Below are positions 17,587-26,675 of a stretch of DNA of 64,000 nucleotides, piece after piece. The stretch is from Novosphingobium sp. KCTC 2891 (GTDB taxonomy: Bacteria; Pseudomonadota; Alphaproteobacteria; Sphingomonadales; Sphingomonadaceae). The notes under the pieces were generated by a model that was given only the letters and a program-made list of their open reading frames with translations, searched no databases and was not told the origin of the DNA. The stretch lies in the NCBI RefSeq assembly GCF_025938155.1, contig NZ_JAPCZG010000003.1, positions 186,001 through 250,000 of the forward strand. Direction: 5' to 3'. Position 1 is the stretch's first letter. The number at the start of each line of letters is the position of its first letter. A program made the position numbers and the translations under genes.

Positions 17587-18561
17587 CTATTCTTCTTCGG
17601 CTTCGGGCGGTTTGGGGGCGTGGAGGCGCAGGCGGGTGAGCCGGCGTTCATCGCCCTCGGTGACTTCGATCCGCCAGCCGCTGCCATGTTCGAGAACGCG
17701 GCCGACCGGTGGAACCTCTCCCGCCAATACCACGGCGAGACCGCCGAGCGTATCCACGTCTTCGTCCACTTCGGCAAGACGGGGATCGATGATTTCCCCT
17801 ACGTCATCCAGTTCTGCGCGCGCATCGGCGTCCCACGTGTCGGGATCGAGCCGGCGGAGCAGTTCCTGCGGCGCGTCGTCGTGCTCGTCCTCGATCTCGC
17901 CGACGATTTCCTCGACCAGATCCTCGATGGTGATGATGCCGTCGGTGCCCGAATATTCGTCGATCACCACGGCCAGGTGCGTGCGGCTGGCGCGCATGTC
18001 GGCCAGCACGTCGATCGCGCCGCGGGCCTGGGGCACGAACAGCGGCTGGCGCATCAGCGAGAGCCAGTCGCCGGGCGCCGGCTTGCCCCCGAACGCCAGC
18101 GCGGCGAGGTGGGGGAACACGTCCTTGATGTGGATCATGCCGATCACTTCGTCGAGCGAATCGCGATAGACCGGCAGGCGGCTGTGGCCATGCTCGGCAA
18201 AGGCGGCGACGAGTTCCTCGAACGTGGACGAGGCCGCGATCGCGATGATCTCGCCGCGCGGGATCGCCACGTCATCGGCATCGTGCTCGCTGAAATGGAG
18301 CAGGTTCTTGAGCATCTGCCGTTCGAGCGGGATCAGGTCGCCATCGGCACCTTCATCGTGGCCCGGCTCATGCTCGTGCTCTTCGATGGCTTCCTCGATC
18401 TGGGCGCGCAGCGACTGGTCGCTGTCCGGTCCCCGGAAGAATGCCTTGATAGCGCGCCATAGCGCGCTGTTACTGTCTCCGTCTCCCGATCGGCTATCGC
18501 CGCTGGAGCCGTTGCCCTCGGCCACTGTATGCTTCCCCTGATGGTCAATCCGTGATGGCAT
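17587..18561 (-). CDS. corC: CorC/HlyC-like CBS-domain protein
   Basis: 324-residue cytoplasmic protein with a tandem CBS pair (about 95-215; 'VAIPRGEIIAI', 'HSRLPVYRDSLDEVIGMIHI', 'HLAVVIDEYSGTDGIITIED') and a C-terminal CorC/HlyC domain (about 235-315). It has no DUF21 membrane domain, as in E. coli CorC (YbeX), which is associated with Co2+/Mg2+ efflux and ribosome-maturation loci. Start 18561 lies inside ybeY (17-base overlap), as expected in the conserved phoH-ybeY-corC order. In many relatives lnt follows corC; here a LysR gene follows. Confidence 0.9.
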   Translation of the reverse strand: MPSRIDHQGKHTVAEGNGSSGDSRSGDGDSNSALWRAIKAFFRGPDSDQSLRAQIEEAIEEHEHEPGHDEGADGDLIPLERQMLKNLLHFSEHDADDVAIPRGEIIAIAASSTFEELVAAFAEHGHSRLPVYRDSLDEVIGMIHIKDVFPHLAALAFGGKPAPGDWLSLMRQPLFVPQARGAIDVLADMRASRTHLAVVIDEYSGTDGIITIEDLVEEIVGEIEDEHDDAPQELLRRLDPDTWDADARAELDDVGEIIDPRLAEVDEDVDTLGGLAVVLAGEVPPVGRVLEHGSGWRIEVTEGDERRLTRLRLHAPKPPEAEEE

Positions 18562-19048
18562 ATGGGTCGGCGATGCCGATAAGTGCAAGCGCCTTCCGCT
18601 CCAGGCCTTCCATTTCCTCGGCTTCCGCTTCGCCCAGTTCATGGTCGTAGCCCGCCAGATGGAGCAGTCCGTGGATCACCAGATGGCTGGCATGGGCTTC
18701 CACGGTGGCGCCTTTCTCCGCCGCCTCACGCACGCAGACGCCGTGCGCGAGGATCAGGTCGCCCAGCATCCCTGGCGCGGCTTCGTTGGCGGCGGCGGCC
18801 AGCACTTCCTCGCGGCTGAGCATGGGAAAGGACAGGACGTTGGTTGGCTTGTCCTTGGCCCGCCATTGCTTGTTGAGCGCGTGGACTTCCTCGTCATCCG
18901 CCATGACCAGGCTGACCAGAAGGTTGTCGTGCGCCAGTTCCGGCACGACCCGGGCAATCGCCTCGGCCGCGCGGTTGGTCAGTTCTTCCCAGTCGGTTTC
19001 GTCTCCCCAGATCGGATCGACATCGATTTCGAGAATGGGGGCGCTCAC
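18545..19048 (-). CDS. ybeY: Endoribonuclease YbeY
   Basis: 167-residue single-strand endoribonuclease needed for 16S rRNA 3' maturation and 70S quality control. The UPF0054 zinc motif H-x3-H-x5-H is intact in 'HGLLHLAGYDH', and 'LNKQWRAKDKPTNVLSFP' is the usual upstream block. It overlaps phoH by 4 bases and corC by 17, indicating a coupled operon. Confidence 0.97.
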   Translation of the reverse strand: MSAPILEIDVDPIWGDETDWEELTNRAAEAIARVVPELAHDNLLVSLVMADDEEVHALNKQWRAKDKPTNVLSFPMLSREEVLAAAANEAAPGMLGDLILAHGVCVREAAEKGATVEAHASHLVIHGLLHLAGYDHELGEAEAEEMEGLERKALALIGIADPYAITD

Positions 19049-20094
19049 GAATCCTTGCCTTCATAGGCTTCGACGATCCGCCCGACGATGGGATGGCGGA
19101 CCACGTCGGCAATGTTGAACCGCACCGTGCCGATACCGTCCACGCCTTCGAGCCGGCCCACCGCATCGGCCAGCCCGCTGGCGCTGACGCCGCCGGGAAG
19201 GTCGACCTGCTTGGGGTCTCCGCAGACCACCATGCGGCTGTTCTGGCCGAAGCGGGTGAGGAACATCTTCATCTGCGCCGGCGTGGTATTCTGCGCTTCG
19301 TCGAGGATGACGAAGGCATCGGCCAGCGTGCGCCCGCGCATGAAGGCGATGGGCGCGATCTCGATCTCGCCGCTGGCGATGCGGCGCTCGACCTGTTCCG
19401 GCGGCATGCAATCGTAAAGCGCGTCGTAGAGCGGGCGGAGATAGGGATCGACCTTCTCCTTCATGTCGCCGGGGAGGAAGCCCAGCCGCTCGCCGGCTTC
19501 GACCGCCGGGCGCGACAGGATCAGGCGCTGGACCGAGCCGCTCATCAACTGGGCCACCGCCTGCGCCACCGCCAGGTAGGTCTTGCCCGTGCCCGCCGGA
19601 CCGAGCGCGAAGATCACGTCGTCGCGGATCAGCGCCTTCATGTATTCGATCTGCGTAGGGCTGCGCGGGACGATCGTTTTCTTGCGGGTGCGGATCATGA
19701 TCGGCGGAGTGCCGCCGGGCGCACCGGTGATGATCCCCTCCAGCGTGGGTTCGTTCGACATCATGATGAGCGATTCGACCGCGCCGGCATCGACTTCGTG
19801 ACCCGTCAAAAGCCGCTGGTGCATGCCGCGCAGCACTTCGCGCGCGCGGGCCACGGCATCTTCCGGCCCTTCGATCAGGACGCGGTTGCCGCGCGCCGAG
19901 ATATAGACGCCGAGGCGGTTCTCGATCTGGACAAGGTTGGTGTCGAACTGTCCGAACAGCGATCCCAGAACGGTCTGCTCGTCAAATTCCACTTCCACAC
20001 GTGCGCGCCGGTGAACATCCGGACGATGCTCCGTCTTCGAGGAGCCATAGTCGCGAGGCGCCGCTTCGTGGGCGCGGGGGAACTTGCGAGCCAT
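19045..20094 (-). CDS. PhoH-like ATPase
   Basis: 349 residues. An N-terminal KH-like segment (about 35-110; 'IENRLGVYISARGNRVLIEG') precedes the PhoH NTPase domain with Walker A 'GPAGTGKT' (about 165-172) and Walker B-like 'VILDEAQNTT'. Members of this family (YbeZ in E. coli) act with YbeY in RNA metabolism. It is the third gene after miaB in a conserved order; the 153-base gap upstream could hold its own promoter. Confidence 0.95.
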   Translation of the reverse strand: MARKFPRAHEAAPRDYGSSKTEHRPDVHRRARVEVEFDEQTVLGSLFGQFDTNLVQIENRLGVYISARGNRVLIEGPEDAVARAREVLRGMHQRLLTGHEVDAGAVESLIMMSNEPTLEGIITGAPGGTPPIMIRTRKKTIVPRSPTQIEYMKALIRDDVIFALGPAGTGKTYLAVAQAVAQLMSGSVQRLILSRPAVEAGERLGFLPGDMKEKVDPYLRPLYDALYDCMPPEQVERRIASGEIEIAPIAFMRGRTLADAFVILDEAQNTTPAQMKMFLTRFGQNSRMVVCGDPKQVDLPGGVSASGLADAVGRLEGVDGIGTVRFNIADVVRHPIVGRIVEAYEGKDS

Positions 20095-20247
20095 ATCGAG
20101 GGGATGCGTGCTCCTTTCGCAGGGTGTGCCCCAAGATTAGGGAGCGATGTGGCACGCGCAAGACAGCAGGGCCGGAAAAGGGTGCTGGCCGGCACGATTT
20201 GCACAGTATTGTGGGAAATTCGCCGCCGGCCGGATCGGTCGGAGGCG

Positions 20248-21582
20248 TCAGGCGGCCTGCTTTTCGGCCAGAACGCCCGCAATGGAGTTCGGTCCGGCAT
20301 CGACCAGATCGACGGTGACCAGATCGCCCAGCGCCGCCTCGCCCATGAAATGCACCGATTGCAGCCAGGGCGACTTGCCCAGCCACTGGCCCGGCAGCTT
20401 GCCGCGGCGCTCGACCAGGACGGTGCAGCGCTGCCCGATCGAGGCGCGGTTGAAGGCCAGCTGGTCGCGGTTGAGCGCGTCCTGCAAGCGGCGCAAGCGA
20501 TCGTCCATGACATCGGCCGTGATGTGGCTGTCCATCGTGGCGGCCGGTGTGCCGGGGCGCGCGGAATACTTGAAGCTGAAGGCCTGCGCATAGCCGACCG
20601 CATCGACCAGCCGCAGCGTGTCCTCGAACTCGGCGTCGGTCTCTCCCGGGAAACCGACGATGAAATCGCCCGACAGCGCGATATCGGGCCGGACGGCGCG
20701 CACCCGCTCCAGCACGCGCAGGTAGCTTTCCGCGGTGTGGCTGCGGTTCATCGCCTTGAGCACGCGGTCGCTGCCCGATTGAACCGGCAGGTGGAGGAAG
20801 GGCATCAGCTTCTCCACTTCGCCATGCGCCGCGATCAGGCCGTCGGTCATGTCGTTGGGATGGCTGGTGGTATAGCGGATGCGGGCCAGATCGGGATCGG
20901 CGGCGAGCGCGCGGACAAGGCCGTCGAGACCGACCGGGCGGCCCTTGTCATCATCGCCGGTCCAGGCGTTGACGTTCTGGCCCAGCAGCGTGATCTCGCG
21001 CGCGCCGCCGGCGACGAGGAGCTTCGCTTCCTCGACCAGATCGGTGAACGGCCGGCTGATTTCGGCACCGCGCGTATAAGGCACCACGCAATAGGTGCAG
21101 AACTTGTCGCAGCCTTCCTGCACGGTGAGGAAGGCGGAGGGGCCGCTCTTGCGGCGCTTGGGCAGCGCGGCGAACTTGGCCTCGGCGGGCATGTCGGTCT
21201 CGGTCGCGCGGCGTCCGGCGGCGGCGTCGGCCACCATTTCGGGCAGGCGGTGATAGGACTGCGGGCCGACCACGACTTTCACGCTGGGCGCGCGGGTCAT
21301 GATTTCCACGCCCTCGGCCTGCGCGACGCAGCCGGCGACGGCGATCAGCGGGCTGGAGCCGTCGTCGCGGCGCAGGCGGCCGATGTCGGAATAGACTTTC
21401 TCGGTCGCCTTCTCGCGGATGTGGCAGGTGTTGAGCACGACCAGGTCGGCATCGTCGCGCGCATCGGCGGCGGTCATGCCCTGCGCGGCGAGCAGTTCGG
21501 CCATGCGCTCGCCGTCATAGACGTTCATCTGGCAGCCGAAGCTTTTGACGTGGAAGGTCTTGGGGGGCGTGGTGGCAGACAT
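20248..21582 (-). CDS. miaB: tRNA-2-methylthio-N6-dimethylallyladenosine synthase MiaB
   Basis: Radical-SAM methylthiotransferase that modifies A37 of tRNAs reading UNN codons. In 444 residues I see the N-terminal MTTase cluster cysteines C17, C53 and C85, the radical-SAM cluster C158-x3-C162-x2-C165 ('CDKFCTYC'), and a C-terminal TRAM domain around 385-440. Both Fe-S sites are complete. It sits 60 bases after plsC in the fur-plsC-miaB series. The 153 bases to phoH contain one imperfect GC hairpin (20187-20193 with 20225-20231). Confidence 0.97.
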   Translation of the reverse strand: MSATTPPKTFHVKSFGCQMNVYDGERMAELLAAQGMTAADARDDADLVVLNTCHIREKATEKVYSDIGRLRRDDGSSPLIAVAGCVAQAEGVEIMTRAPSVKVVVGPQSYHRLPEMVADAAAGRRATETDMPAEAKFAALPKRRKSGPSAFLTVQEGCDKFCTYCVVPYTRGAEISRPFTDLVEEAKLLVAGGAREITLLGQNVNAWTGDDDKGRPVGLDGLVRALAADPDLARIRYTTSHPNDMTDGLIAAHGEVEKLMPFLHLPVQSGSDRVLKAMNRSHTAESYLRVLERVRAVRPDIALSGDFIVGFPGETDAEFEDTLRLVDAVGYAQAFSFKYSARPGTPAATMDSHITADVMDDRLRRLQDALNRDQLAFNRASIGQRCTVLVERRGKLPGQWLGKSPWLQSVHFMGEAALGDLVTVDLVDAGPNSIAGVLAEKQAA

Positions 21583-21642
21583 AGGCTGCCGCCCTTACGC
21601 CAATCCGCGCGGCTTTTGAAGCGTGCTGGACTTCAGGCGCAT

Positions 21643-22488
21643 TCAGGGTGTGCCGACGTAGCGCACGGGCGCCACATCGAGCGCGAAAGGACGCAGCGGC
21701 GTTTCCAGCGCGGCTTCCAGCGCGGGCTCGATGCGCGCGCGGGCTTCGGCGGCGATGGCCTTGCGCCCCGGAAAATCGCGCGGGTCAAAGGGTTCGAGGA
21801 AGTGCACGTCGAGCCGGAACGAGCCCTTGCGCGCCAGCACGCGCAGCGCGTTGGCGAGCCCGCTTTCATCGCCGATCCAGCCGATCCATTCGGCAACCGG
21901 GCCGTAGTGCAGCACGACCGGCTGGACGAGGATGCCTGGCGGCGGCGGTTCGAGCACGCGCAGCATCGCGGTCTTGAAGGGCAGCAGCGACTGGCCGTCG
22001 GTGGTGGTGCCTTCGGGAAAGACCGTGACGGACCAGTTGTCTGCCAGCGCTTCCTTCAGGCGGTTGATCTGGTCGGCCACGCCCATGCGGTCCTCGCGGC
22101 TGACGAAGACGGTGCGGTTGAGGCGCGACAGCCAGCCCACGACCGGCGCGCGTTCCAGTTCCGCCTTGGCGACGAAGGCGGTGCCGCTGGCACCGGCCAG
22201 GGCCAGGATGTCCACCCAGGAAACATGGTTGGCGATGAAGAACACGTCGCGCCGCAGGTGGGTGCCGTGGATTCGGACGCGCGCGCCGGCGATGCGCGCA
22301 GCGAGGCCGAGGAACAGCATGGGCAGCGGCGAGCCGTAGTGGATGGTACGCCACAGGTAATGCAGCGGCACGCAGACCAGCAGCGCCACGAGCAGGCCCA
22401 GAACGCGCAGGCCGATGCGGACCTTGCCGAGAATGCCGATCGCCGCGCCGCGCGCGGGGCCGGCGCTGGCTTCAGCCTTCGCGGTCAA
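21643..22488 (-). CDS. plsC: 1-acyl-sn-glycerol-3-phosphate acyltransferase (PlsC family)
   Basis: 281-residue membrane-associated acyltransferase of phospholipid synthesis. The catalytic H88-x4-D93 motif is in 'NHVSWVD', and the glycerol-phosphate-binding block 'FPEGTTTDG' is at 157-165. One or two hydrophobic helices lie before residue 65 ('LRVLGLLVALLVCVPLHYL'). The start overlaps the end of fur by 17 bases. Lyso-ornithine acyltransferases look alike, but no OlsB partner is present here. Confidence 0.92.
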   Translation of the reverse strand: MTAKAEASAGPARGAAIGILGKVRIGLRVLGLLVALLVCVPLHYLWRTIHYGSPLPMLFLGLAARIAGARVRIHGTHLRRDVFFIANHVSWVDILALAGASGTAFVAKAELERAPVVGWLSRLNRTVFVSREDRMGVADQINRLKEALADNWSVTVFPEGTTTDGQSLLPFKTAMLRVLEPPPPGILVQPVVLHYGPVAEWIGWIGDESGLANALRVLARKGSFRLDVHFLEPFDPRDFPGRKAIAAEARARIEPALEAALETPLRPFALDVAPVRYVGTP

Positions 22489-22894
22489 GCTTGACGCCGT
22501 AGAGTTCCATACGGTGATCGACCAGCCGGTAGCCGAGCTTTTCCGCGATCTGGCGTTGCAGGGCTTCGAGTTCGGGGTCGACGAATTCGATGACCTTGCC
22601 GGTCTCGACGTCGATCAGGTGATCGTGGTGCGCCTCGGGCGTGGCTTCGTAGCGCGCGCGTCCGTCGCCGAAATCGTGGCGGTCGAGGATGCCGGCTTCC
22701 TCGAACAGGCGGACCGTGCGGTAGACCGTGGCGATCGAGATGCGCGGATCGACGGCAGAGGCGCGCTCGTGCAGCTTTTCGACGTCGGGGTGGTCGTTGC
22801 TTTCGGACAGGACGCGCGCGATGACGCGGCGCTGGTCGGTAATCCGGAGGCCCCGTTCCGCGCAGAGGGCCTCAATGTCGATCGGTTGGTGCAC
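22472..22894 (-). CDS. fur: Fur-family metalloregulator
   Basis: 140-residue Fur-type repressor. The winged helix covers about 10-75 ('RITDQRRVIARVL', 'ISIATVYRTVRLFEEAGIL') and the dimerisation/metal domain carries 'HHDHLIDVETGKVIEFVD'. The regulatory His/Glu site is present, but the protein has no CxxC pairs for a structural zinc, as in many alphaproteobacterial Fur/Mur proteins. Whether it senses Fe or Mn cannot be settled from sequence. First gene of fur-plsC-miaB. Confidence 0.9.
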   Translation of the reverse strand: MHQPIDIEALCAERGLRITDQRRVIARVLSESNDHPDVEKLHERASAVDPRISIATVYRTVRLFEEAGILDRHDFGDGRARYEATPEAHHDHLIDVETGKVIEFVDPELEALQRQIAEKLGYRLVDHRMELYGVKLDREG

Positions 22895-22912
22895 GTTGTA
22901 TCCGATGAAAAC

Positions 22913-22949
22913 GAAATGGCCCGCCGATCATAGACCGGCGGGCCATTTC
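22913..22949 (-). terminator. Hairpin between mucR and fur, likely mucR terminator
   Basis: Perfect 14-bp stem GAAATGGCCCGCCG (22913-22926) with CGGCGGGCCATTTC (22936-22949), 9-base loop. On the minus strand, GTTTTC follows the stem, a short T-run. It ends 36 bases after the mucR stop. Confidence 0.7.
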
Positions 22950-22984
22950 TTCAACCGGCGAGGCACGCCGATCCCCGGCTGCGT

Positions 22985-23425
22985 TCAGGCCGCGGTCTTG
23001 GCGCGCGCGCGCTTGGGCGCGGGCTTGCGGCCGAGGCCGATCTTCTTGGCCAGTTCGCGGCGCTTTTCGGCATAGGCCGGGGCGACCATCGGATAGTCGG
23101 CGGGCAGGTTCCAGCGCGCGCGATACTGTTCCGGAGTCATGTTGTAGCGCGTGGCAAGATGACGCTTGAGCATCTTCAGCTTCTTGCCGTCCTCAAGGCA
23201 GACGATGTGATCGTTCTTCACCGAAGAACGGATCGACACTGCCGGCTCGGGCGTTGCTTCGGCCGCGGCTTCAGTCGGATTAAGACCGGCCAGCGCAGAA
23301 TAGACGTTGGTGATCAGCGTGGGCAGATCCGCCACCGAGACGCTGTTGTTGCTCACATGGGCAGCAACGATGTCCGAGGTGAGGGTGATGAGCATTTCAC
23401 GCGTATCGTTTTCGATTTCAGTCAT
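22985..23425 (-). CDS. mucR: MucR/Ros-family transcriptional regulator
   Basis: 146-residue regulator of the Ros/MucR family of alphaproteobacteria, which act as global silencers at AT-rich DNA. The N-terminal part is the oligomerisation region. The C-terminal zinc-finger-like domain contains the hallmark 'CLEDGKKLKMLKRHL' and 'YNMTPEQYRARWNLPADYP', then a basic tail 'RKPAPKRARAKTAA'. The Cys-x2-Asp arrangement replaces a classical Cys2 pair, as in several MucR homologues. Located between rimI and fur. Confidence 0.93.
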   Translation of the reverse strand: MTEIENDTREMLITLTSDIVAAHVSNNSVSVADLPTLITNVYSALAGLNPTEAAAEATPEPAVSIRSSVKNDHIVCLEDGKKLKMLKRHLATRYNMTPEQYRARWNLPADYPMVAPAYAEKRRELAKKIGLGRKPAPKRARAKTAA

Positions 23426-23501
23426 TTTTTAGACCCTTATTGACCGCCGGTGCTTGCCAATCGTCATCCGGCGATTGCGACTCTTTGGATTAGTCGAGTC
23501 T

Positions 23502-23529
23502 TGTATAAAGATTTGTCTGCAAGAAACAA
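23502..23529 (-). promoter_or_regulatory. Candidate mucR promoter in an AT-richer gap
   Basis: On the minus strand TTGTTT (23529-23524) and TATACA (23507-23502) are 16 bases apart, about 77 bases upstream of the mucR ATG. The 172-base gap 23426-23597 is clearly more AT-rich than its surroundings, which fits both a promoter and autoregulation by MucR. Confidence 0.4.
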
Positions 23530-23597
23530 CCATTGCGACGGGTCGGATTCGGAACGATGACCGATTTTTCATGAACGACTGTGAAGTCGATCGATTG

Positions 23598-24065
23598 TCA
23601 GAGGTCGAGCGCCTGACTTACCGCGTCGATCCGCAGTCCATCGGTGGTGCGATAGTAGCCCGGCCGCACGCCAACCTGACGAAATCCGTGTGAGGCGTAG
23701 AGTATTCCAGCCGGATTTTCGCTGCGCATTTCAAGGAAGAGCCGTGTCATGCCATGGCTGCGCGCCTGTTCGATGAAGCGCGTGAGCAGAGTGTGACCCA
23801 GCCCGCGCCGACGGAAGGAGGGGGCAATCGCGAAGAGCAGCAGTTCTTCTTCATCGAGAATACTGCGCGAAAGGAAGAAGCCGGCGGTTTGATCGGCATC
23901 GGATACGATCGCGTCGCCGTTGGAAGAGATCAGGCCATAGCGCGTATTGGGAAGAAGCAGCGCATCCGAGACTTGGCGGCGCGTCCACGCTTCTCCGTAT
24001 TCGGGCGCGAAGGCCAGTTCCATGACGTGCATGATGCGGTCGAGATCGTCTTCCGGCCCGGTCAT
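23598..24065 (-). CDS. rimI: Ribosomal-protein-alanine N-acetyltransferase RimI (GNAT)
   Basis: 155-residue GNAT acetyltransferase, RimI type, which acetylates the N-terminus of ribosomal protein S18 in E. coli. The acetyl-CoA loop 'FRRRGLGHTLLTRFIEQA' and the following 'LEMRSENPAGILYASHGFRQVG' are the expected family blocks. It follows tsaB by 15 bases, the usual tsaB-rimI pairing. Confidence 0.92.
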   Translation of the reverse strand: MTGPEDDLDRIMHVMELAFAPEYGEAWTRRQVSDALLLPNTRYGLISSNGDAIVSDADQTAGFFLSRSILDEEELLLFAIAPSFRRRGLGHTLLTRFIEQARSHGMTRLFLEMRSENPAGILYASHGFRQVGVRPGYYRTTDGLRIDAVSQALDL

Positions 24066-24080
24066 CGCATGGCTTCCCTC

Positions 24081-24701
24081 TCAGCCCGCCTGCGGCAGCC
24101 GTGCATCGGGCGGGCGTCCGTAGACGGCAACCGGATCGGCGACGAGATCATGGGCGGCCAGCAGGCCGAAGGCGCGCGCATCGGGCAGGATCGGCAAAAA
24201 CGCGGGCGCATCGCCGCGCCGGCCCGCCAGCGCCTCGGCCTGGCTGCCGGCCACCAGAGGGGCGCGCGATTGCGTCGCCGCTGCATCGGGGGTGAGCGAG
24301 CAAAGATCGGTGACGGGCGCGCCGTCTGCGCCGAAGCTGCGCATGAACCATTCGCCGTGGCCGCCGGTCATGACCACGTCCACCGCCGTGCCCGGCCGTT
24401 CGCGGCGCGCCATGGCGGCGACGAGCGTGAGGCTGGCATAGCCTTCGACGTGCGCGCCCCACGCCAGCGCCAGCGCGCGCGCGGCTGCCAGCCCGACGCG
24501 TATGCCGGTAAAGCTGCCGGGGCCGGTATCGACGGCGATGTGGTCTGCGCGGCCATTGCCGGGCAAGGCTGCGATCATGGGCACCAGCCGTTCGGCGTGG
24601 CCGCGGCCGAGCGTGAGGCATTCGCCCGCGATCAGCGTGTCATTGTCGAACAGCGCCACCGAACAGCTTTCGGTAGCACTGTCGATCACCAGTCGGCGCA
24701 A
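24081..24701 (-). CDS. tsaB: tRNA threonylcarbamoyladenosine biosynthesis protein TsaB
   Basis: 206-residue ASKHA-fold partner of TsaD in making t6A at position 37 of ANN-decoding tRNAs. N-terminal 'LVIDSATESCSVALF' and 'VDTGPGSFTGIRVGLAAAR' are diagnostic. The C-terminal half is short, as usual for alphaproteobacterial TsaB. It is followed by rimI and preceded by a nitroreductase gene 22 bases upstream. Confidence 0.95.
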   Translation of the reverse strand: MRRLVIDSATESCSVALFDNDTLIAGECLTLGRGHAERLVPMIAALPGNGRADHIAVDTGPGSFTGIRVGLAAARALALAWGAHVEGYASLTLVAAMARRERPGTAVDVVMTGGHGEWFMRSFGADGAPVTDLCSLTPDAAATQSRAPLVAGSQAEALAGRRGDAPAFLPILPDARAFGLLAAHDLVADPVAVYGRPPDARLPQAG

Positions 24702-24723
24702 GGCGTCGTCCTTCCGCGCCCGG

Positions 24724-25317
24724 TCAGGCGATACGGTTGAAAGTGGGGAAATCGGGGCGCGGCGAGCGCTCGAAGATCGTTGCCGGATCGCCGTAACCGA
24801 GCGTCGAGATGAAGTTCGACTTCACTTGCGGCGTGTCGGCGAAGAACGCGGCATCGACGGCGGCATTGTCAAAGCCCGACATCGGCCCCGTATCGAGACC
24901 GACCGCGCGCGCCGCCATGATGAAATAGGCGCCTTGCAGCGTCGAATTGCGCATTGCCGATATTTCACGAAGCGACGCGTTGCCGTCGAACCAGCTTTTC
25001 GCGTCGGCATGGGGAAACAGCCACGGCAACTGTTCGTGAAAATCGAGGTCCATCCCGATGATGACCGTGACCGGCGCCTGGCGAATCTTGTCGGGATTGG
25101 TGCCGCCAGCAAGGCCGGCGAGCTTTTCCTTCGCCTCGTCTGTCACGCACCACACCAGCCGCGCCGGCATCTGGTTGGCCGACGTGGGACCGAACTTCAT
25201 CAGATCCCATATCTGATGAAGTTGTTCCTGGCTGACCGGCTTGTCCAGAAAGCCATTGTAGGTCCGCGCGGTGCGGAACAGCTGGTCGAGCGCCGCGTCT
25301 GGCAGAGGCTGGGTCAT
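24724..25317 (-). CDS. Nitroreductase-family protein, RutE/malonic semialdehyde reductase-like
   Basis: 197-residue FMN-dependent nitroreductase fold. '[20 protein letters not shown]', '[18 protein letters not shown]' and the end '[10 protein letters not shown]' match the RutE/HadB-type subfamily, which reduces malonic semialdehyde to 3-hydroxypropionate. Other rut genes are absent, so the physiological substrate is uncertain. Start ATG 25317 chosen at the conserved beginning; upstream sequence in the same frame overlaps nfu. 17 bases separate it from nfu. Confidence 0.88.
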   Translation of the reverse strand: MTQPLPDAALDQLFRTARTYNGFLDKPVSQEQLHQIWDLMKFGPTSANQMPARLVWCVTDEAKEKLAGLAGGTNPDKIRQAPVTVIIGMDLDFHEQLPWLFPHADAKSWFDGNASLREISAMRNSTLQGAYFIMAARAVGLDTGPMSGFDNAAVDAAFFADTPQVKSNFISTLGYGDPATIFERSPRPDFPTFNRIA

Positions 25318-25334
25318 GCGGGCATTCACTCCGG

Positions 25335-25910
25335 TCAGGCGGCGCGGACTTCGGTTACTTCGGGAACGTAGTGCTTGAGCAGGCTTTCGATCCCGTTCTT
25401 CAGCGTCGCCGTGGAGGAAGGGCAGCCCGAACACGCGCCCTGCATCTTCAGATACACGACGCCGTCGCGGAAGCCGCGATAGATGATGTCGCCGCCATCG
25501 TTGGCCACCGCCGGACGCACGCGGGTTTCGATCAGGTCCTTGATCTGTTCGACGATCTCGGCATGGGCCGGGTCGTCGCCGAAGTCCTCGTCTTCCGGGG
25601 GGACGGCAATGCCATTGGCCGTGCCGCCCGCGAAAAGCGGCGCCTGGCTGACGAAATGATCGAGCAGCAGCGAAAGCACCTGCGGCTTCACGTCGGACCA
25701 CTGCGATCCGGGTGCGATCGTTACCGAAACGAATTCGCGCCCGAACAGCACGCCCGAAACGTCGCCAAGATCGAACAGCGCCTGCGCCAGTGGCGATGCT
25801 TCCGCGTCTTCGGGCGAGGTGAACTCGCGCGTGCCGGCGGGCATGACCTGCTCTCCCGGAAGAAACTTCAGGGTGGCGGGATTGGGCGTGGTTTCAGTTT
25901 CAATGAACAT
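25335..25910 (-). CDS. NfuA-type iron-sulfur cluster carrier
   Basis: 191-residue two-domain Nfu protein. The N-terminal Nfu_N domain starts '[19 protein letters not shown]'. The C-terminal NifU-like domain has the cluster-binding pair C160-S-G-C163. It carries [4Fe-4S] clusters to target apoproteins; likely clients nearby include MiaB and MutY. First gene of the minus-strand run toward tsaB, divergent from the FKBP gene. Confidence 0.95.
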   Translation of the reverse strand: MFIETETTPNPATLKFLPGEQVMPAGTREFTSPEDAEASPLAQALFDLGDVSGVLFGREFVSVTIAPGSQWSDVKPQVLSLLLDHFVSQAPLFAGGTANGIAVPPEDEDFGDDPAHAEIVEQIKDLIETRVRPAVANDGGDIIYRGFRDGVVYLKMQGACSGCPSSTATLKNGIESLLKHYVPEVTEVRAA

Positions 25911-26018
25911 GGAGTCGCATTTAGGCCGAAGGGGGGGGCGGTCAAGGGGAACGGCACTGTTACGACTATTCGCCTACGGACTCGCAGAACTGCAACATGG
26001 GCGGTATAGGCGCCCGCC

Positions 26019-26576
26019 ATGACCTCGATCCTCGCGCGCCTGCGCCGCTTCGCCCCCGCTTCGCTCGTTCTGGCTGCCGGCATCGCCGGTGCATCCGTCC
26101 CCGCTGCTGCGGCCGATGCGGACAAGATCCTGCCGGTGCCGCTCTATCCCACGATCGAGGCGCCGCTGCGCGCCTGCGCGACGAAGGCGGCTTCGGGCCT
26201 AGGCTACACCGTGCTCAAGCCCGCGACCGGGGCCAAGCCGGGCAAGAGCGATTTCGTGCTGGTCAACTATATCGGCTATCTTGCCGCGACGGGCGCGGTG
26301 TTCGACCAGAACAAGGCGACGCCGCTCAATCTCGACAACGTGATCCCCGGTTTCACCGAAGGCCTCCAGATGATGCCGATCGGTTCGATCTACCGGCTCT
26401 GCATCCCCGCCGCGCTTGGTTACGGGGCTCAGGCATCGGAGGCCATTCCGGCCAATTCCGACCTCGTCTTCCAGATCGAGCTGATCGATTCCAAGACGAT
26501 GGCCGAAGTCGAGAAGATGCGGCAGGAAATGCAGGCGCAGCAGGCCGCCCCCGCAGCCCCCGGCACCAAGCGCTGA
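26019..26576 (+). CDS. Exported FKBP-type peptidyl-prolyl isomerase
   Basis: 185 residues with a Sec signal peptide ('RRFAPASLVLAAGIAGASVPAAAAD', shown here as a class, cleavage near residue 32) and one FKBP domain: 'FVLVNYIGYLAATGAVFDQN', 'VIPGFTEGLQMMPIGSIYRL', 'CIPAALGYG'. The Ala/Gln/Pro-rich tail 'QAQQAAPAAPGTKR' is probably disordered. A periplasmic folding factor. ATG 26019 gives the signal peptide directly. Confidence 0.92.
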   Translation: MTSILARLRRFAPASLVLAAGIAGASVPAAAADADKILPVPLYPTIEAPLRACATKAASGLGYTVLKPATGAKPGKSDFVLVNYIGYLAATGAVFDQNKATPLNLDNVIPGFTEGLQMMPIGSIYRLCIPAALGYGAQASEAIPANSDLVFQIELIDSKTMAEVEKMRQEMQAQQAAPAAPGTKR

Positions 26577-26675
26577 TAATCGGCACCCCGTGCGCCGTTG
26601 GCGTGCGGGGAAGCGGGCACCGAAGCGGAGGGCTATTCACTGGCCCTTCATTTTTTGGCCCCCTATAGAAGCGCG

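Noticed and set aside
19093..22494. 1133-codon open frame on the plus strand opposite phoH, miaB and plsC
   Set aside because: Covers three genes with complete catalytic motifs; its translation is low in hydrophobic order and has no recognisable domain.
22472..22894. Considered Zur or Irr instead of Fur/Mur
   Set aside because: No Irr haem motif and no Zur-type cysteine pairs; the protein fits general Fur/Mur, metal left open.
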